A stretch of 64,000 bases of DNA from Pseudopedobacter sp038243635. GTDB lineage: Bacteria > Bacteroidota > Bacteroidia > Sphingobacteriales > Sphingobacteriaceae. The notes beneath the pieces are model-generated. The model saw only the letters and a program-made list of their open reading frames with translations, made no database searches and was not told the DNA's origin. The position numbers and the translations under genes were made by a program. Each line of letters starts with the position of its first letter. Within the stretch, counting starts at the first letter, position 1. Shown here in pieces: positions 1-7,414 of this stretch. Location of the stretch: NCBI GenBank assembly GCA_038243635.1, contig JBBSQW010000018.1, forward strand, positions 1 through 64,000, given 5' to 3'.

Positions 1-147
1 GACGCCGTTGGGCGTTGGTACATCCATAAAGATAGAAGTATCTTTACGTGATTTATGGACATGAAGAGCCGTATGAAGGGAGACTTTCACGTACGGTTCT
101 GTGAGAACGCAAGGGTGAAATTCCTTTGCGTGACTCGATTACCACTA
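1..147 (+). mobile_element. Group II intron 3' end (domains V-VI), cut by window edge
   Basis: The first ~147 bases match 1555-1701 without gaps except for scattered substitutions. Positions 66-99 fold as a group II domain V: a GAGCCGTATG/CGTACGGTTC stem carrying the AGC catalytic triad, a two-base bulge, and an upper stem AAGG/CTTT closed by a GAGA (GNRA) tetraloop. A domain VI-like hairpin with GACTCGATTAC at its end follows. The rest of the intron, possibly with a reverse transcriptase gene, would lie left of the window. The exact 3' splice junction cannot be fixed by eye. Confidence 0.8.
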
Positions 148-225
148 ATACTACCCGACAAAATCTGCTATTCTTAGCGAAAAATAAGTATTGCTATTTA
201 GTAACTTATAAGTTACCTTTGATTT

Positions 226-579
226 ATGAAAGTCAGAGAAGTCATAGCCTTTAAAAATTACTTCGAAAGTTTTTTGAAATCTCAACCTCAAAAGATGCAG
301 GACAAAATTTTTAAAATAATTGAAGCTATCGAGACCCTTGAAAGAGTTCCTTCAAATTATCTGAAATTTCTTGTAGGAACTAAAGGACTTTATGAAGCAA
401 GAATTCAATTGGGTTCTAACATTTGGCGTGTGTTCTGTTTTTTCGACAACGACAAACTTGTTGTTTTACTGAACGGTTTTCAGAAGAAAACACAAAAGAC
501 ACCAAAGAACGAAATTGAAAAAGCTTTAAAATTGATGACTGAATATCACGACCAAAAAAGGAAAGAAAATGGAAACTAA
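226..579 (+). CDS. RelE/HigB-type toxin (Gp49-like family)
   Basis: A 117-residue protein with the layout of HigB/Gp49-like mRNA-interferase toxins: an N-terminal helical hairpin (about residues 8-40), then LYEARIQLGSNIWRVFCFF (about 55-73), the typical beta-strand pair with conserved E-x-R and W-R-V/I, then a strand LVVLLNGFQKKTQKTP with the basic K-K patch and a helical tail. Toxins of this family cleave mRNA on ribosomes and are held inactive by the partner antitoxin. The stop overlaps the start of the following XRE gene by 11 nt, as expected for a toxin-first HigBA operon. Neither RNA cleavage specificity nor activity can be judged from sequence. Confidence 0.85.
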   Translation: MKVREVIAFKNYFESFLKSQPQKMQDKIFKIIEAIETLERVPSNYLKFLVGTKGLYEARIQLGSNIWRVFCFFDNDKLVVLLNGFQKKTQKTPKNEIEKALKLMTEYHDQKRKENGN

Positions 580-859
580 AAGCTGGAAAGAAATCAAGAA
601 CGACGTTTATGGAATTAAGGGAACTGACCGAAGAGACGAACTTGAAAGAGATTCTGAAAGTTTTAAGATTGGTGTGCTTTTGCGAAAGGCAAGAGAAGAC
701 AAGCATCTAACTCAATCTCAACTAGCCGACCTTGTTGACCGTAAACGTGAATACATTTCTAGGATTGAAAACAATGGAAGTAATCTGACCTTGAAAACAT
801 TGTTTGACATTGTTGAAAAAGGTTTGGGTGGAAAAGTAAATATTTCAATTGAACTCTAG
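569..859 (+). CDS. XRE-family antitoxin (HigA-like)
   Basis: A 96-residue protein with a helix-turn-helix of the XRE/Cro type at about residues 35-85: LLRKAREDKHLTQSQLADLV then the recognition helix RKREYISRIENN. The first 30 residues are charged and probably wrap the toxin. HigA antitoxins bind the toxin and repress the shared operon through this HTH. The 11-nt overlap with the toxin gene implies translational coupling. An attC-like palindrome starts within 15 bases after the stop, so the two genes form a compact cassette. Confidence 0.85.
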   Translation: METKSWKEIKNDVYGIKGTDRRDELERDSESFKIGVLLRKAREDKHLTQSQLADLVDRKREYISRIENNGSNLTLKTLFDIVEKGLGGKVNISIEL

Positions 860-872
860 AAAAAGTACTAGT

Positions 873-999
873 GGTAACAGCAAATTTGTTCAAAAATGGC
901 TGACGGTGGTTTACGTAAATTCATCGGTTATTTACTTAATTTAGTGCGGTACGACAATGAGTCTGCAATCAATGCCATTTCTGCACAAATTAGCAAAAC
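873..999 (+). repeat. attC-like imperfect palindrome R1, interrupted by intron
   Basis: The 5' side GGTAACAGCAAATTTGT (873-889) and ATGGC (896-900) pair with GCCAT (974-978) and ACAAATTAGC (985-994), giving a long imperfect hairpin. Positions 875-980 match 2800-2905 without gaps at roughly 90% by eye count. The group II intron begins at once after the 3' arm. Confidence 0.6.
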
Positions 1000-1697
1000 G
1001 TGTGTGTCTTGAACAGGTTGCGACAGCAACCTGATGCTTTAAAAGAGATGAGAGTAGGTCTCTCGGTGGCGACTTTCAGGAGTAGCTACCAAACCACTTT
1101 ATGGTGCGATTGATGAAAATCACTGGTGCTGAGCGATAAAGAAAAACGGCTACAAAGATAGCTGTAGGTAAGTATAGAAGAGCTGAACGAAAGTAAACCA
1201 ATGATGAAGCCTCGTAAGAAAGGAAGGTGTTGTCGAAAGCAGGTAGCTACGTTTGTATCTGTGAACAAAGTGTACCGGACGACCTGATTTACTGGGTACA
1301 TGGCAACCGGGGTAAAATTGGCAGGACTTTTATACAGGCTCTATTAAGGAACAAGAGAAATCTGTTTCGTTTTGTAAAATCGTAAAGAGGAAACAAACAG
1401 CATGGATGTGGCTGAGAAACAGGTGGCAGACCCAATCATAGTAGTGAAGAAGTGTTTGTAATGAACATGGAGCGAAGGTTTGGGCATGTTTAGTCTTCAA
1501 AACAATTTACAACCCACAAGGAATGATTGATTATTTTGAGACAAAATCACAACTGAAGCCGTTGGGCGTTGGTACATCCATAAAGATAGAATTATCTTTA
1601 CGTGATTGATGAACATGAAGAGCCGTATGAAGGGAGACTTTCACGTACGGTTCTGTGAGAACGCAGAGGTGCAATTCCTTTGCCTGACTCAATTAGC
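1000..1697 (+). mobile_element. ORF-less group II intron
   Basis: The ~700-nt segment begins with a GTGTG-type 5' boundary (1000-1006) and ends in domain V (1620-1653; AGC triad, GAGA tetraloop, two-base bulge) plus domain VI (to about 1697). Between them lie many short inverted repeats expected for domains I-III, such as CAGGTTGCGACAGCAACCTG at 1014-1033. No reverse transcriptase reading frame is present; where domain IV would carry it there is only non-coding sequence (about 1500-1555). Such deleted introns need an intron protein in trans, perhaps from the copy at the left window edge. Ends are approximate. Confidence 0.75.
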
Positions 1698-1778
1698 GGT
1701 AATACGAAAAAAATGACAGATACCTTTGAAATTTACGTTTAATGTGCTTACTTTGTAGTTACATCAGCATAACGAATT

Positions 1779-2024
1779 ATGGAAACTGCAATAATCAAAA
1801 TTGGAAATTCAAAAGGTTTGCGTTTAAGTAAAACCATTTTAGATAAATACAATATTAAAGACAAAGTAGAAATCATACTTGAAAAGGGACGAATCATTCT
1901 TAAACCAATCGACACGCCAAGACAAAATTGGGAAATGGCATTTGAAAAAATGAGCAACGAAGGCGATGATAAAATGTTAATGAACGACGTTTTTAATGAT
2001 GAAAATTTTGAAGAATGGAATTAG
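1779..2024 (+). CDS. MazE-type antitoxin (AbrB/SpoVT fold)
   Basis: An 81-residue protein with the swapped-hairpin AbrB signature at its N-terminus: AIIKIGNSKGLRLSKTIL (residues 4-21), followed by VEIILEKGRIILKP. The acidic C-terminal tail (about 55-81, many D/E/N) is the part that in MazE threads along the toxin. MazE dimers bind operator DNA and neutralise MazF. The stop overlaps the mazF start by 10 nt. A short distance upstream is the intron-interrupted repeat, so the pair again looks like one cassette in the array. Confidence 0.88.
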   Translation: METAIIKIGNSKGLRLSKTILDKYNIKDKVEIILEKGRIILKPIDTPRQNWEMAFEKMSNEGDDKMLMNDVFNDENFEEWN

Positions 2025-2338
2025 TACAATATTCAATAGTTTTAATAAATCTTGACCCAACATTAGGTAGCGAAATACAAAAAACTAGACCTTGCGTAAT
2101 TGTTTCTCCAAATGAAATGAACAAATATTTAAACACTATTGTTATTTCTCCTATGACGTCAAGTTTAAAAGAATATCCAACTAGAATTCCTGTAAATCAT
2201 AATGACAAAAAAGGAATGATAGCTATCGACCAAATTAGAACAGTAGATAAAAAAAGAATTATAAAGTTATTAGGAAAGTTGAATAAGACTGAAATTAAAA
2301 TGACCACAAAAGTTATTAAAGAAACTTTTGTGGATTAA
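2015..2338 (+). CDS. MazF/PemK-type endoribonuclease toxin
   Basis: A 107-residue MazF/PemK protein, close to the usual 105-120 residues. Landmarks are the N-terminal strand VLINLDPTLGSEIQKTRPCVIVSP (the family loop with G-S-E and the K-x-R-P-C/V motif), the strand NTIVISPMTSS, and the core IAIDQIRTVDKKRI in which D-Q-I-R-T is typical. Members cut single-stranded RNA at short motifs and are blocked by MazE. It is complete and overlaps the antitoxin gene. The neighbouring 3' palindrome begins 12 nt after the stop. Confidence 0.9.
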   Translation: MELVQYSIVLINLDPTLGSEIQKTRPCVIVSPNEMNKYLNTIVISPMTSSLKEYPTRIPVNHNDKKGMIAIDQIRTVDKKRIIKLLGKLNKTEIKMTTKVIKETFVD

Positions 2339-2349
2339 TAAAGTACTAT

Positions 2350-2472
2350 TGCTAACAGCCGTTTGGCAAGATTGGGGTTTTAGTGGAACTAACGTTTTTA
2401 TCATATCTTCGTTTTGGCAGAAAATACGCTGCTTTAAAGTCCCCAACCTCGCCAACCGCTAGGACGTTAGCA
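2350..2472 (+). repeat. attC-like imperfect palindrome R2
   Basis: Outer boxes TGCTAAC (2350-2356) and GTTAGCA (2466-2472) are perfect complements. Inner boxes CGTTTGGC/GCCAACCG and TTGGGG/CCCCAA pair with one mismatch. Length 123 bp and the nested two-box architecture resemble an integron attC site, although the outer boxes do not fully match the classic RYYYAAC/GTTRRRY consensus. Confidence 0.55.
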
Positions 2473-2791
2473 GGCATTGCTATCTCATAGAATATAGCCG
2501 TTTATAGAAAAATACCGACCGAACTGAACGAAATTCTCAATTTTGTTTTTAGCGAAAATTTCTCAACTACGTTTTTTGGACCCAACAAACTGAAATTTAG
2601 CATTTAGACTAGATTTTTCCGAACAAACCGCTCACCTGTGTTTTTTTGATCGACCAGAACTGACCTAGTAAGACCAATAAACAAAATACATTTAAGAACA
2701 AAAACTCATTATAAATTGACCGAGCTAAATTCATAAATTACTGAACGAAATGGATTTGTAAAACTTACTTGTCGCAAGAAAAGTAACCGCA
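2473..2791. other. Non-coding segment of cassette array
   Basis: About 320 bases between two palindromes with no convincing reading frame on either strand. It is AT-rich and carries repeated ACCGA/GACCGA-like words. If the palindromes are true recombination sites this would be a gene-less cassette. Confidence 0.4.
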
Positions 2792-2940
2792 ACGTTAGCT
2801 AACAGCAAATTTGTTCAAAAATGGCCGACAGTGGTTCACGTTAATTCATCAGTTATTTACTTAATTTGGTGCGGTACGACAATGGTTCTGCAAGCAATGT
2901 CATTTATGGGCTAATTTTCAGACCGTTAACGGTCAGGTTA
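2792..2940 (+). repeat. attC-like repeat R3
   Basis: Starts with the junction-like string ACGTTAGCTAACAGC, in which a GTTAGC end abuts a GCTAAC start. Positions 2800-2905 are about 90% identical to R1. It ends near GACCGTTAACGGTC (2931-2944), a perfect palindrome. Only the part shared with R1 is firmly supported as a repeat. Confidence 0.55.
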
Positions 2941-3093
2941 TGACGATAGAGGAAGTACTAATCGATCTACGCACAGTGGACAGACAAACAAAATAGAAGC
3001 ATGAATAAACTTCATAAACATAAATTTAATTAGATTTACTAAAAGTCGATCTTAACAATAGCAAGAGACTATCAATAGCAAGAGACTATCAAT

Positions 3094-4614
3094 ATGGCAA
3101 AAACTACAAAAGTAAAAATTACAGCTAAGCGTAATAAGTTACTCAAATGCCCCACCGGCATCAAAGGTTTTGACGAAATTACTGAAGGCGGGCTTCCTCA
3201 AAATGGATCCACCTTGGTTTCCGGTAATGCAGGCTCCGGGAAAACGCTTTTTGGGATTGATTTTTTAATCAAAGGCGCAACCGATTATAAAGAGCCAGGG
3301 GTTCTCATGTCGTTTGAAGAGACAGAAGAAGAACTCTTTAAAAACGTGGCTTCTCTCAATATGGATTTAAAAGCGCTGGTTTCGCAGAAAAAGATTGTAC
3401 TCCAACATGTTATTTTAGACCGTGAAAACATTCAGGAAACCGACTTTAATCTGGAGGGGATATTCGTTCTTTTGGAAGATGCTATTGATTCTATCGGTGC
3501 CAAACGTGTTGTTTTAGATTCTATCGAATCTATCTTTGCAGGCATTACAGATCTTGGCATTCTTCGCTTAGAGATAAAAAGACTTTTCCGATGGCTTAAA
3601 GCAAAAAAAGTCACGGCAATCTTTACAGGAGAGGCCGCACAAAGCGGTTCATATACTCGTCATGGTCTTGAAGAATACATCTCCGATTGCATTATTCTTC
3701 TGGATAACAGAGTCAAAGACCAAATTGCCACCCGTAGAGTTCGGGTAATTAAATATCGAGGGTCAAGCCACGGAACAAGCGAATATCCATTTGTTATAGA
3801 TGATGAAGGACTTTCAGTAATTCCCATCACGTCAGCAGGACTTGAACAACCGGGCACAGACAAGAGGGTTTCGACAGGCATTCCATCGTTAGATAAACTG
3901 TTCACAAAAAAAGGTTATACCAGTGGTAGCACCATACTGGCTTCGGGCACTGCAGGCTGCGGAAAAACTAGTTTTGGAGCGGCATTCGCAGTTGAAAGTT
4001 GTAAACGAGGGGAACGCTGTCTTCTCTTTTCTTATGAAGAATCAGCAGGGCAACTTAGCCAAAATATGAAATCTATTGGCATTGATTTTGCGCCCTGGAT
4101 AAAAAAAGGACTCTTAAAGATTGTGGCTCTCAGACCATCCTTTCTTGGTTTAGAGATGCATTTATTGAATGTTTATAAGCTCGTTGATAGTTTTAAACCA
4201 AAAGCTGTGGTGGTAGACCCACTCACAAGTCTTGTTGGAGAAGGAGACGAGCGGGAAGTTACATCAATGATTACCCGTATGATTGACCTCTTTAAATCCA
4301 GGAGCATTACTACGTTTTTTACAAGTCTTGTTTCTGCAAACCTTCAAAGTAACACGAGTGGCGAGATCGGTGTTTCATCGTTGATTGACACCTGGATTGT
4401 TGTGAGAATGGTAGAAGAAGATGAGGGAAGAAAACGCACCCGTGAACTTTTCATTGTTAAGTCCCGTGGCACTAATCATGATGGCGATGTGCACAAATTT
4501 ATTTTGAGTGATGATGGAATTATGTTGATGCCAAATGATGGTAAAGCTAGAGTAAGCACCAATAAGAAAAAGGATGATGATAAAAATGTTGCTGATAACA
4601 AAGCGAATCAATAA
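3094..4614 (+). CDS. KaiC-like double-domain RecA-fold ATPase
   Basis: A 506-residue protein with two KaiC/RecA domains. Walker A motifs are GNAGSGKT (44-51) and GTAGCGKT (285-292). Each is followed by the KaiC catalytic glutamate pair, SFEET (E75-E76) and SYEES (E315-E316). Where cyanobacterial KaiC has its Ser-Thr autophosphorylation pair, this protein has GVSSLIDTW (S428-S429), so autophosphorylation is possible. The tail after about 485 is lysine/aspartate-rich and disordered-looking. No KaiA or KaiB gene is nearby. KaiC-like proteins outside cyanobacteria act in stress and sensory signalling; that role is inferred. The stop is 6 nt before a CheB-like gene, implying co-transcription. A 17-nt direct repeat (AATAGCAAGAGACTATC) precedes the start. 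Confidence 0.92.
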   Translation: MAKTTKVKITAKRNKLLKCPTGIKGFDEITEGGLPQNGSTLVSGNAGSGKTLFGIDFLIKGATDYKEPGVLMSFEETEEELFKNVASLNMDLKALVSQKKIVLQHVILDRENIQETDFNLEGIFVLLEDAIDSIGAKRVVLDSIESIFAGITDLGILRLEIKRLFRWLKAKKVTAIFTGEAAQSGSYTRHGLEEYISDCIILLDNRVKDQIATRRVRVIKYRGSSHGTSEYPFVIDDEGLSVIPITSAGLEQPGTDKRVSTGIPSLDKLFTKKGYTSGSTILASGTAGCGKTSFGAAFAVESCKRGERCLLFSYEESAGQLSQNMKSIGIDFAPWIKKGLLKIVALRPSFLGLEMHLLNVYKLVDSFKPKAVVVDPLTSLVGEGDEREVTSMITRMIDLFKSRSITTFFTSLVSANLQSNTSGEIGVSSLIDTWIVVRMVEEDEGRKRTRELFIVKSRGTNHDGDVHKFILSDDGIMLMPNDGKARVSTNKKKDDDKNVADNKANQ

Positions 4615-4620
4615 TAAGCT

Positions 4621-5196
4621 ATGAAAATAATGCAATCTAAATTCATTGTAGGTATTGGCGGCTCTGCCGGAGCACTTAATGCATACAAAACTCTGCTGGA
4701 TGCAATGCCGACCGATACAGGTATGGCCTTTGTTATTATATCTCATATGAACCCCACCGCCCATAGCCAGTTAGCTTTAATACTATCGAGGCACACGAAA
4801 ATGCCAGTAATCGTTGCTTCTGATGCAATGCCGATTCTTGCGAATCATGTTTACGTAATTCCTAAAAACTCGGATCTTTCCATGGAAAGCTATTGTTTCA
4901 AAGTAACCTCCCCTCGCTCTGTCGGATACAAACAAATAGATGTGTTTTTTATTTCACTGGCAAATGAAATGGGTACGAGGGCGGTAGGTATTGTCCTTTC
5001 GGGATATGATGGCGATGGTACAGAGGGATGCAAGCACATTAAAGCCAATGGAGGAGCAACCTTTGCACAGGACATGTCTGCCGAGGTTGACTCTATGCCG
5101 CTCAGCGCTCGGGCAGCAGGATATGCTGATTTCGTTTTGCCACTTAACAAAATTCCTGCGAAGCTAAAAAGCCTAGCAACTGCGTTTAAAACGTAG
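4621..5196 (+). CDS. Stand-alone CheB-type methylesterase domain
   Basis: A 191-residue protein made only of the CheB esterase domain, without the receiver domain of classical CheB. The catalytic triad is visible: Ser15 in GIGGSAGA, His42 in ISHMNP, and Asp132 in LSGYDGDGTEG. CheB removes methyl groups from, or deamidates, glutamates in chemoreceptors. No receptor or CheR is in the window, so the substrate is unknown. The 6-nt gap after the KaiC-like gene argues for a joint signalling function. With no receiver, activation must come from a partner or be constitutive. An upstream in-frame ATG at the annotated start fits; a start at Met4 is equally possible. Confidence 0.9.
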   Translation: MKIMQSKFIVGIGGSAGALNAYKTLLDAMPTDTGMAFVIISHMNPTAHSQLALILSRHTKMPVIVASDAMPILANHVYVIPKNSDLSMESYCFKVTSPRSVGYKQIDVFFISLANEMGTRAVGIVLSGYDGDGTEGCKHIKANGGATFAQDMSAEVDSMPLSARAAGYADFVLPLNKIPAKLKSLATAFKT

Positions 5197-5538
5197 AAAC
5201 AATTTACAAGATCCGAAACTATTAATTTCGGGTTAAAACAGACCTAATTACTGGTTTTTTGAATGTCCTATCAGAAGAACTAAACTGGTTTGCCAATGAA
5301 AGAAAAGACAAAAAAAAACACGAACCGCTAACAGCAACCTCAATAAATTGGCGGTTCTGTGGTTAAATGAAGCTTTTTGCTTCCTATCAAGTTCGGTGCT
5401 GGCTGAAAGTTTAGAGCTTCAAAATCACCAGCTTCTTGTAGCTCCAAAACGTTACCGGCAAATGTAAAAACCTAAAACGAGTCAGTAACGTAGCTGTTGA
5501 TTTCAAGAAGAATACAAACAAAATTAAATATCGAATAG
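5197..5538. repeat. Intergenic region with attC-like repeat R4
   Basis: No gene is seen. Around 5325-5480 the strand carries CGCTAACAGCAACCTC at its left side and AAAACGTTACCGGC at its right side, which recall the ends of R2 and R3, plus a short GAACCGC/GCGGTTC hairpin (5324-5360). The match to the other palindromes is weaker than among R1-R3. Confidence 0.35.
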
Positions 5539-6093
5539 ATGGCTTTACATAGAAATAATGATCTGTCTAAAATTAACAGAATGCTCATTTTCTATAATTT
5601 ACCACTAAATATATTTTGGACTATATTAGCTATTATGCCAATTTCATTATTTATCGTTTTTAACCCTCCAGACATTAAATGGCTAATTTTTCTATCTATA
5701 ATTTTTATACTACCAGTTTTCTTAACTAACTCATTTTTGGACAAGCTGAATTTCGCGAACACAACTAAGACTTATGAAAAAATGGGGGTACTCTTTATTC
5801 AAAAAATCACTCAGAATGGAGACATCATTAACAAACTAATGCGGAAAAAATTCCCTAGCTATAAAACTTTAGATTATAATAAGGCGTCTATTGATAAACT
5901 TTTAAAACAGACATACAGTTTTGAAAGATACCATATAATGATGTTTGTGATTTTTGGCTTAACTTTTATCTTTGCTTTGAGCAAAGGTTTTTTTGGGTGG
6001 ACTATTGTTATTTCTCTGAGCAATTTAATATATAATATTTATCCCATTCTTTTACAGCATTATATCAGACTTAAGTTGGTACCACGCAGATGA
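5539..6093 (+). CDS. CrtO-like membrane acyltransferase (tentative)
   Basis: A 184-residue integral membrane protein with predicted hydrophobic segments at about 22-42, 46-66, 132-150 and 154-172. The C-terminal string SNLIYNIYPILLQHYIRLKL resembles the conserved N-x-Y-P-x-x-L-Q-R-Y-N-R-x-R tail of glycosyl-4,4'-diaponeurosporenoate acyltransferases, although the usual R-Y-N is H-Y-I here. That family acylates sugar-carotenoids; function here is only inferred. It lies in the cassette-like region, far from the carotenoid cluster at 49-54 kb. Could be an unrelated small membrane protein. Confidence 0.5.
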   Translation: MALHRNNDLSKINRMLIFYNLPLNIFWTILAIMPISLFIVFNPPDIKWLIFLSIIFILPVFLTNSFLDKLNFANTTKTYEKMGVLFIQKITQNGDIINKLMRKKFPSYKTLDYNKASIDKLLKQTYSFERYHIMMFVIFGLTFIFALSKGFFGWTIVISLSNLIYNIYPILLQHYIRLKLVPRR

Positions 6094-6315
6094 CTCATTA
6101 AAATAGAACATCAGCGGGAACAGGAAGTTTAAATTATGCCCAAGCGACGTGAATCTCATTCGTTTTCTGCTTTTTAATTACTTTAGTGTTCGGTTAAGAG
6201 TTAGTGCTTTCTATTCCAGCACAACTCGAATTCGGAAACGCTTGTATACAAATTTAAAAAAAGCATTTTCTCAATAAGCCAGTTTAAAATGAAGTTGCTA
6301 AGAAGTTGAAGGCCA

Positions 6316-6798
6316 ATGACTAACATTTATCTAAAAGAAAACATGATGAGAAAGCATGAAAGTTTTGAAGAATTAGAGCCATTATTACAACTTTTTGTAG
6401 GTGATTGGATAATTGAAGGCTTAAATTCGTCATTTGCGCCAAATTCTGTTGATACACCGTTAAGTGGCACTCAACATGTGATATTTATGGAGAGTGGAAG
6501 GCTTGTTGAAGCTCATTGGAAATATGAATATAAAGGCGGTGACAAACATTATGGAATAAGTATAATCGGTAAAGCGCAAGAGAAGGAAAAAACAGAATGT
6601 CACAACTTTGATAATATTGGATTTCATAGGGTATACGATTGCCATTTTACCGAAAATACTTGGGTATTAACTGGTAAATCTGAAAGAGCCACTATTAAAT
6701 TCGATAAAAATGGAATGTCATACAAAGAGTTCTGGGAAGTAAAAAAGAATGGAAAATGGCAGTCGCTCTGTGAAAGAATAGGAGTGAAGACTACGTAG
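6316..6798 (+). CDS. DUF1579-like lipocalin-type protein
   Basis: A 160-residue soluble protein without signal peptide. The opening pattern FEELEPLLQLFVGDWIIEG (about 16-34), followed by alternating strands such as HVIFMESGRLVEAHWKYEY and YGISIIGKAQ, is that of small beta-barrel proteins of the DUF1579 type, in which L-x-x-F-x-G-x-W opens the barrel. No catalytic residues can be named. The ATG at 6343 is an alternative start that would remove nine residues. It sits alone between two intergenic stretches in the accessory region. Confidence 0.55.
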   Translation: MTNIYLKENMMRKHESFEELEPLLQLFVGDWIIEGLNSSFAPNSVDTPLSGTQHVIFMESGRLVEAHWKYEYKGGDKHYGISIIGKAQEKEKTECHNFDNIGFHRVYDCHFTENTWVLTGKSERATIKFDKNGMSYKEFWEVKKNGKWQSLCERIGVKTT

Positions 6799-6983
6799 CT
6801 AAAATAATATTTGGTAATAAACTCTTAAGTAGTTAGTGAGATTCTACCGCTAATAATAGGTTCAAGGTTGCTGGCCATTGCTTCCAAAACTCCTTAACAC
6901 TTTGTTAGACTTGAAGCGTACTAAAACACGCTTCGCATTAAAACAACAATTTTAGAAACTTGTAAAACCTTACAGCTCAAATC

Positions 6984-7394
6984 ATGGAAAAAACAACTTG
7001 TCTGTTAATAGATGAATCTGATCAAGATAGCGGAAAACTAACGACGTTACTGGCGGCGGTTGATTCTATAAAGATTATAGGCAACACAAACAGTTACAAA
7101 GAAGGCTTAATTTTAGTAAATGATTTAGAACCCAACATTTTATTTTTGGCCGTAAAAGGCGATGGTTCAAGCGCTTTTAAATTATTGGAGAAAATAAAAA
7201 AGCAACCCACCATTATCTTTTTAGCAGATAACGATGCCAACCTAAAAACCTTTGAAGCCAACCGACTGCATTTTTTGAAAAAACCAATTGCCGCAAAAGA
7301 TTTATCGCAATTACTCAACAGTTTCCAAAAAACGCATCAACAGCTTGCCAATAAAATGCAAGGCTTGTTAGGTAAATTAAAGTTAGAAGACTAA
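6984..7394 (+). CDS. Degenerate response-regulator receiver-like protein
   Basis: A 136-residue protein with the length and strand pattern of a single receiver domain: CLLIDESD at the N-terminus (acidic pocket D10/E11), VNDLEPNILFLAVKG in the middle, TIIFLAD, and FLKKPIA with the conserved Lys100 before proline. The phospho-acceptor position, normally Asp at the end of the third strand, is Ala56 (L-F-L-A), so conventional phosphorylation is not expected. No output domain is present; the C-terminal 25 residues look like a helix. It may act by protein contact. It is the last gene of the rightward accessory run and converges on rlmI. Confidence 0.65.
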   Translation: MEKTTCLLIDESDQDSGKLTTLLAAVDSIKIIGNTNSYKEGLILVNDLEPNILFLAVKGDGSSAFKLLEKIKKQPTIIFLADNDANLKTFEANRLHFLKKPIAAKDLSQLLNSFQKTHQQLANKMQGLLGKLKLED

Positions 7395-7414
7395 CCACCT
7401 AACCACCTACCCAA

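Noticed and set aside
1086..1301. Minus-strand frame inside the group II intron
   Set aside because: Falls in structured intron RNA (domains I-III) and has no domain likeness.
5539..6093. Confident assignment of CrtO function to the 184-aa protein
   Set aside because: Only the tail motif matches and key R-Y-N is changed; kept as tentative.
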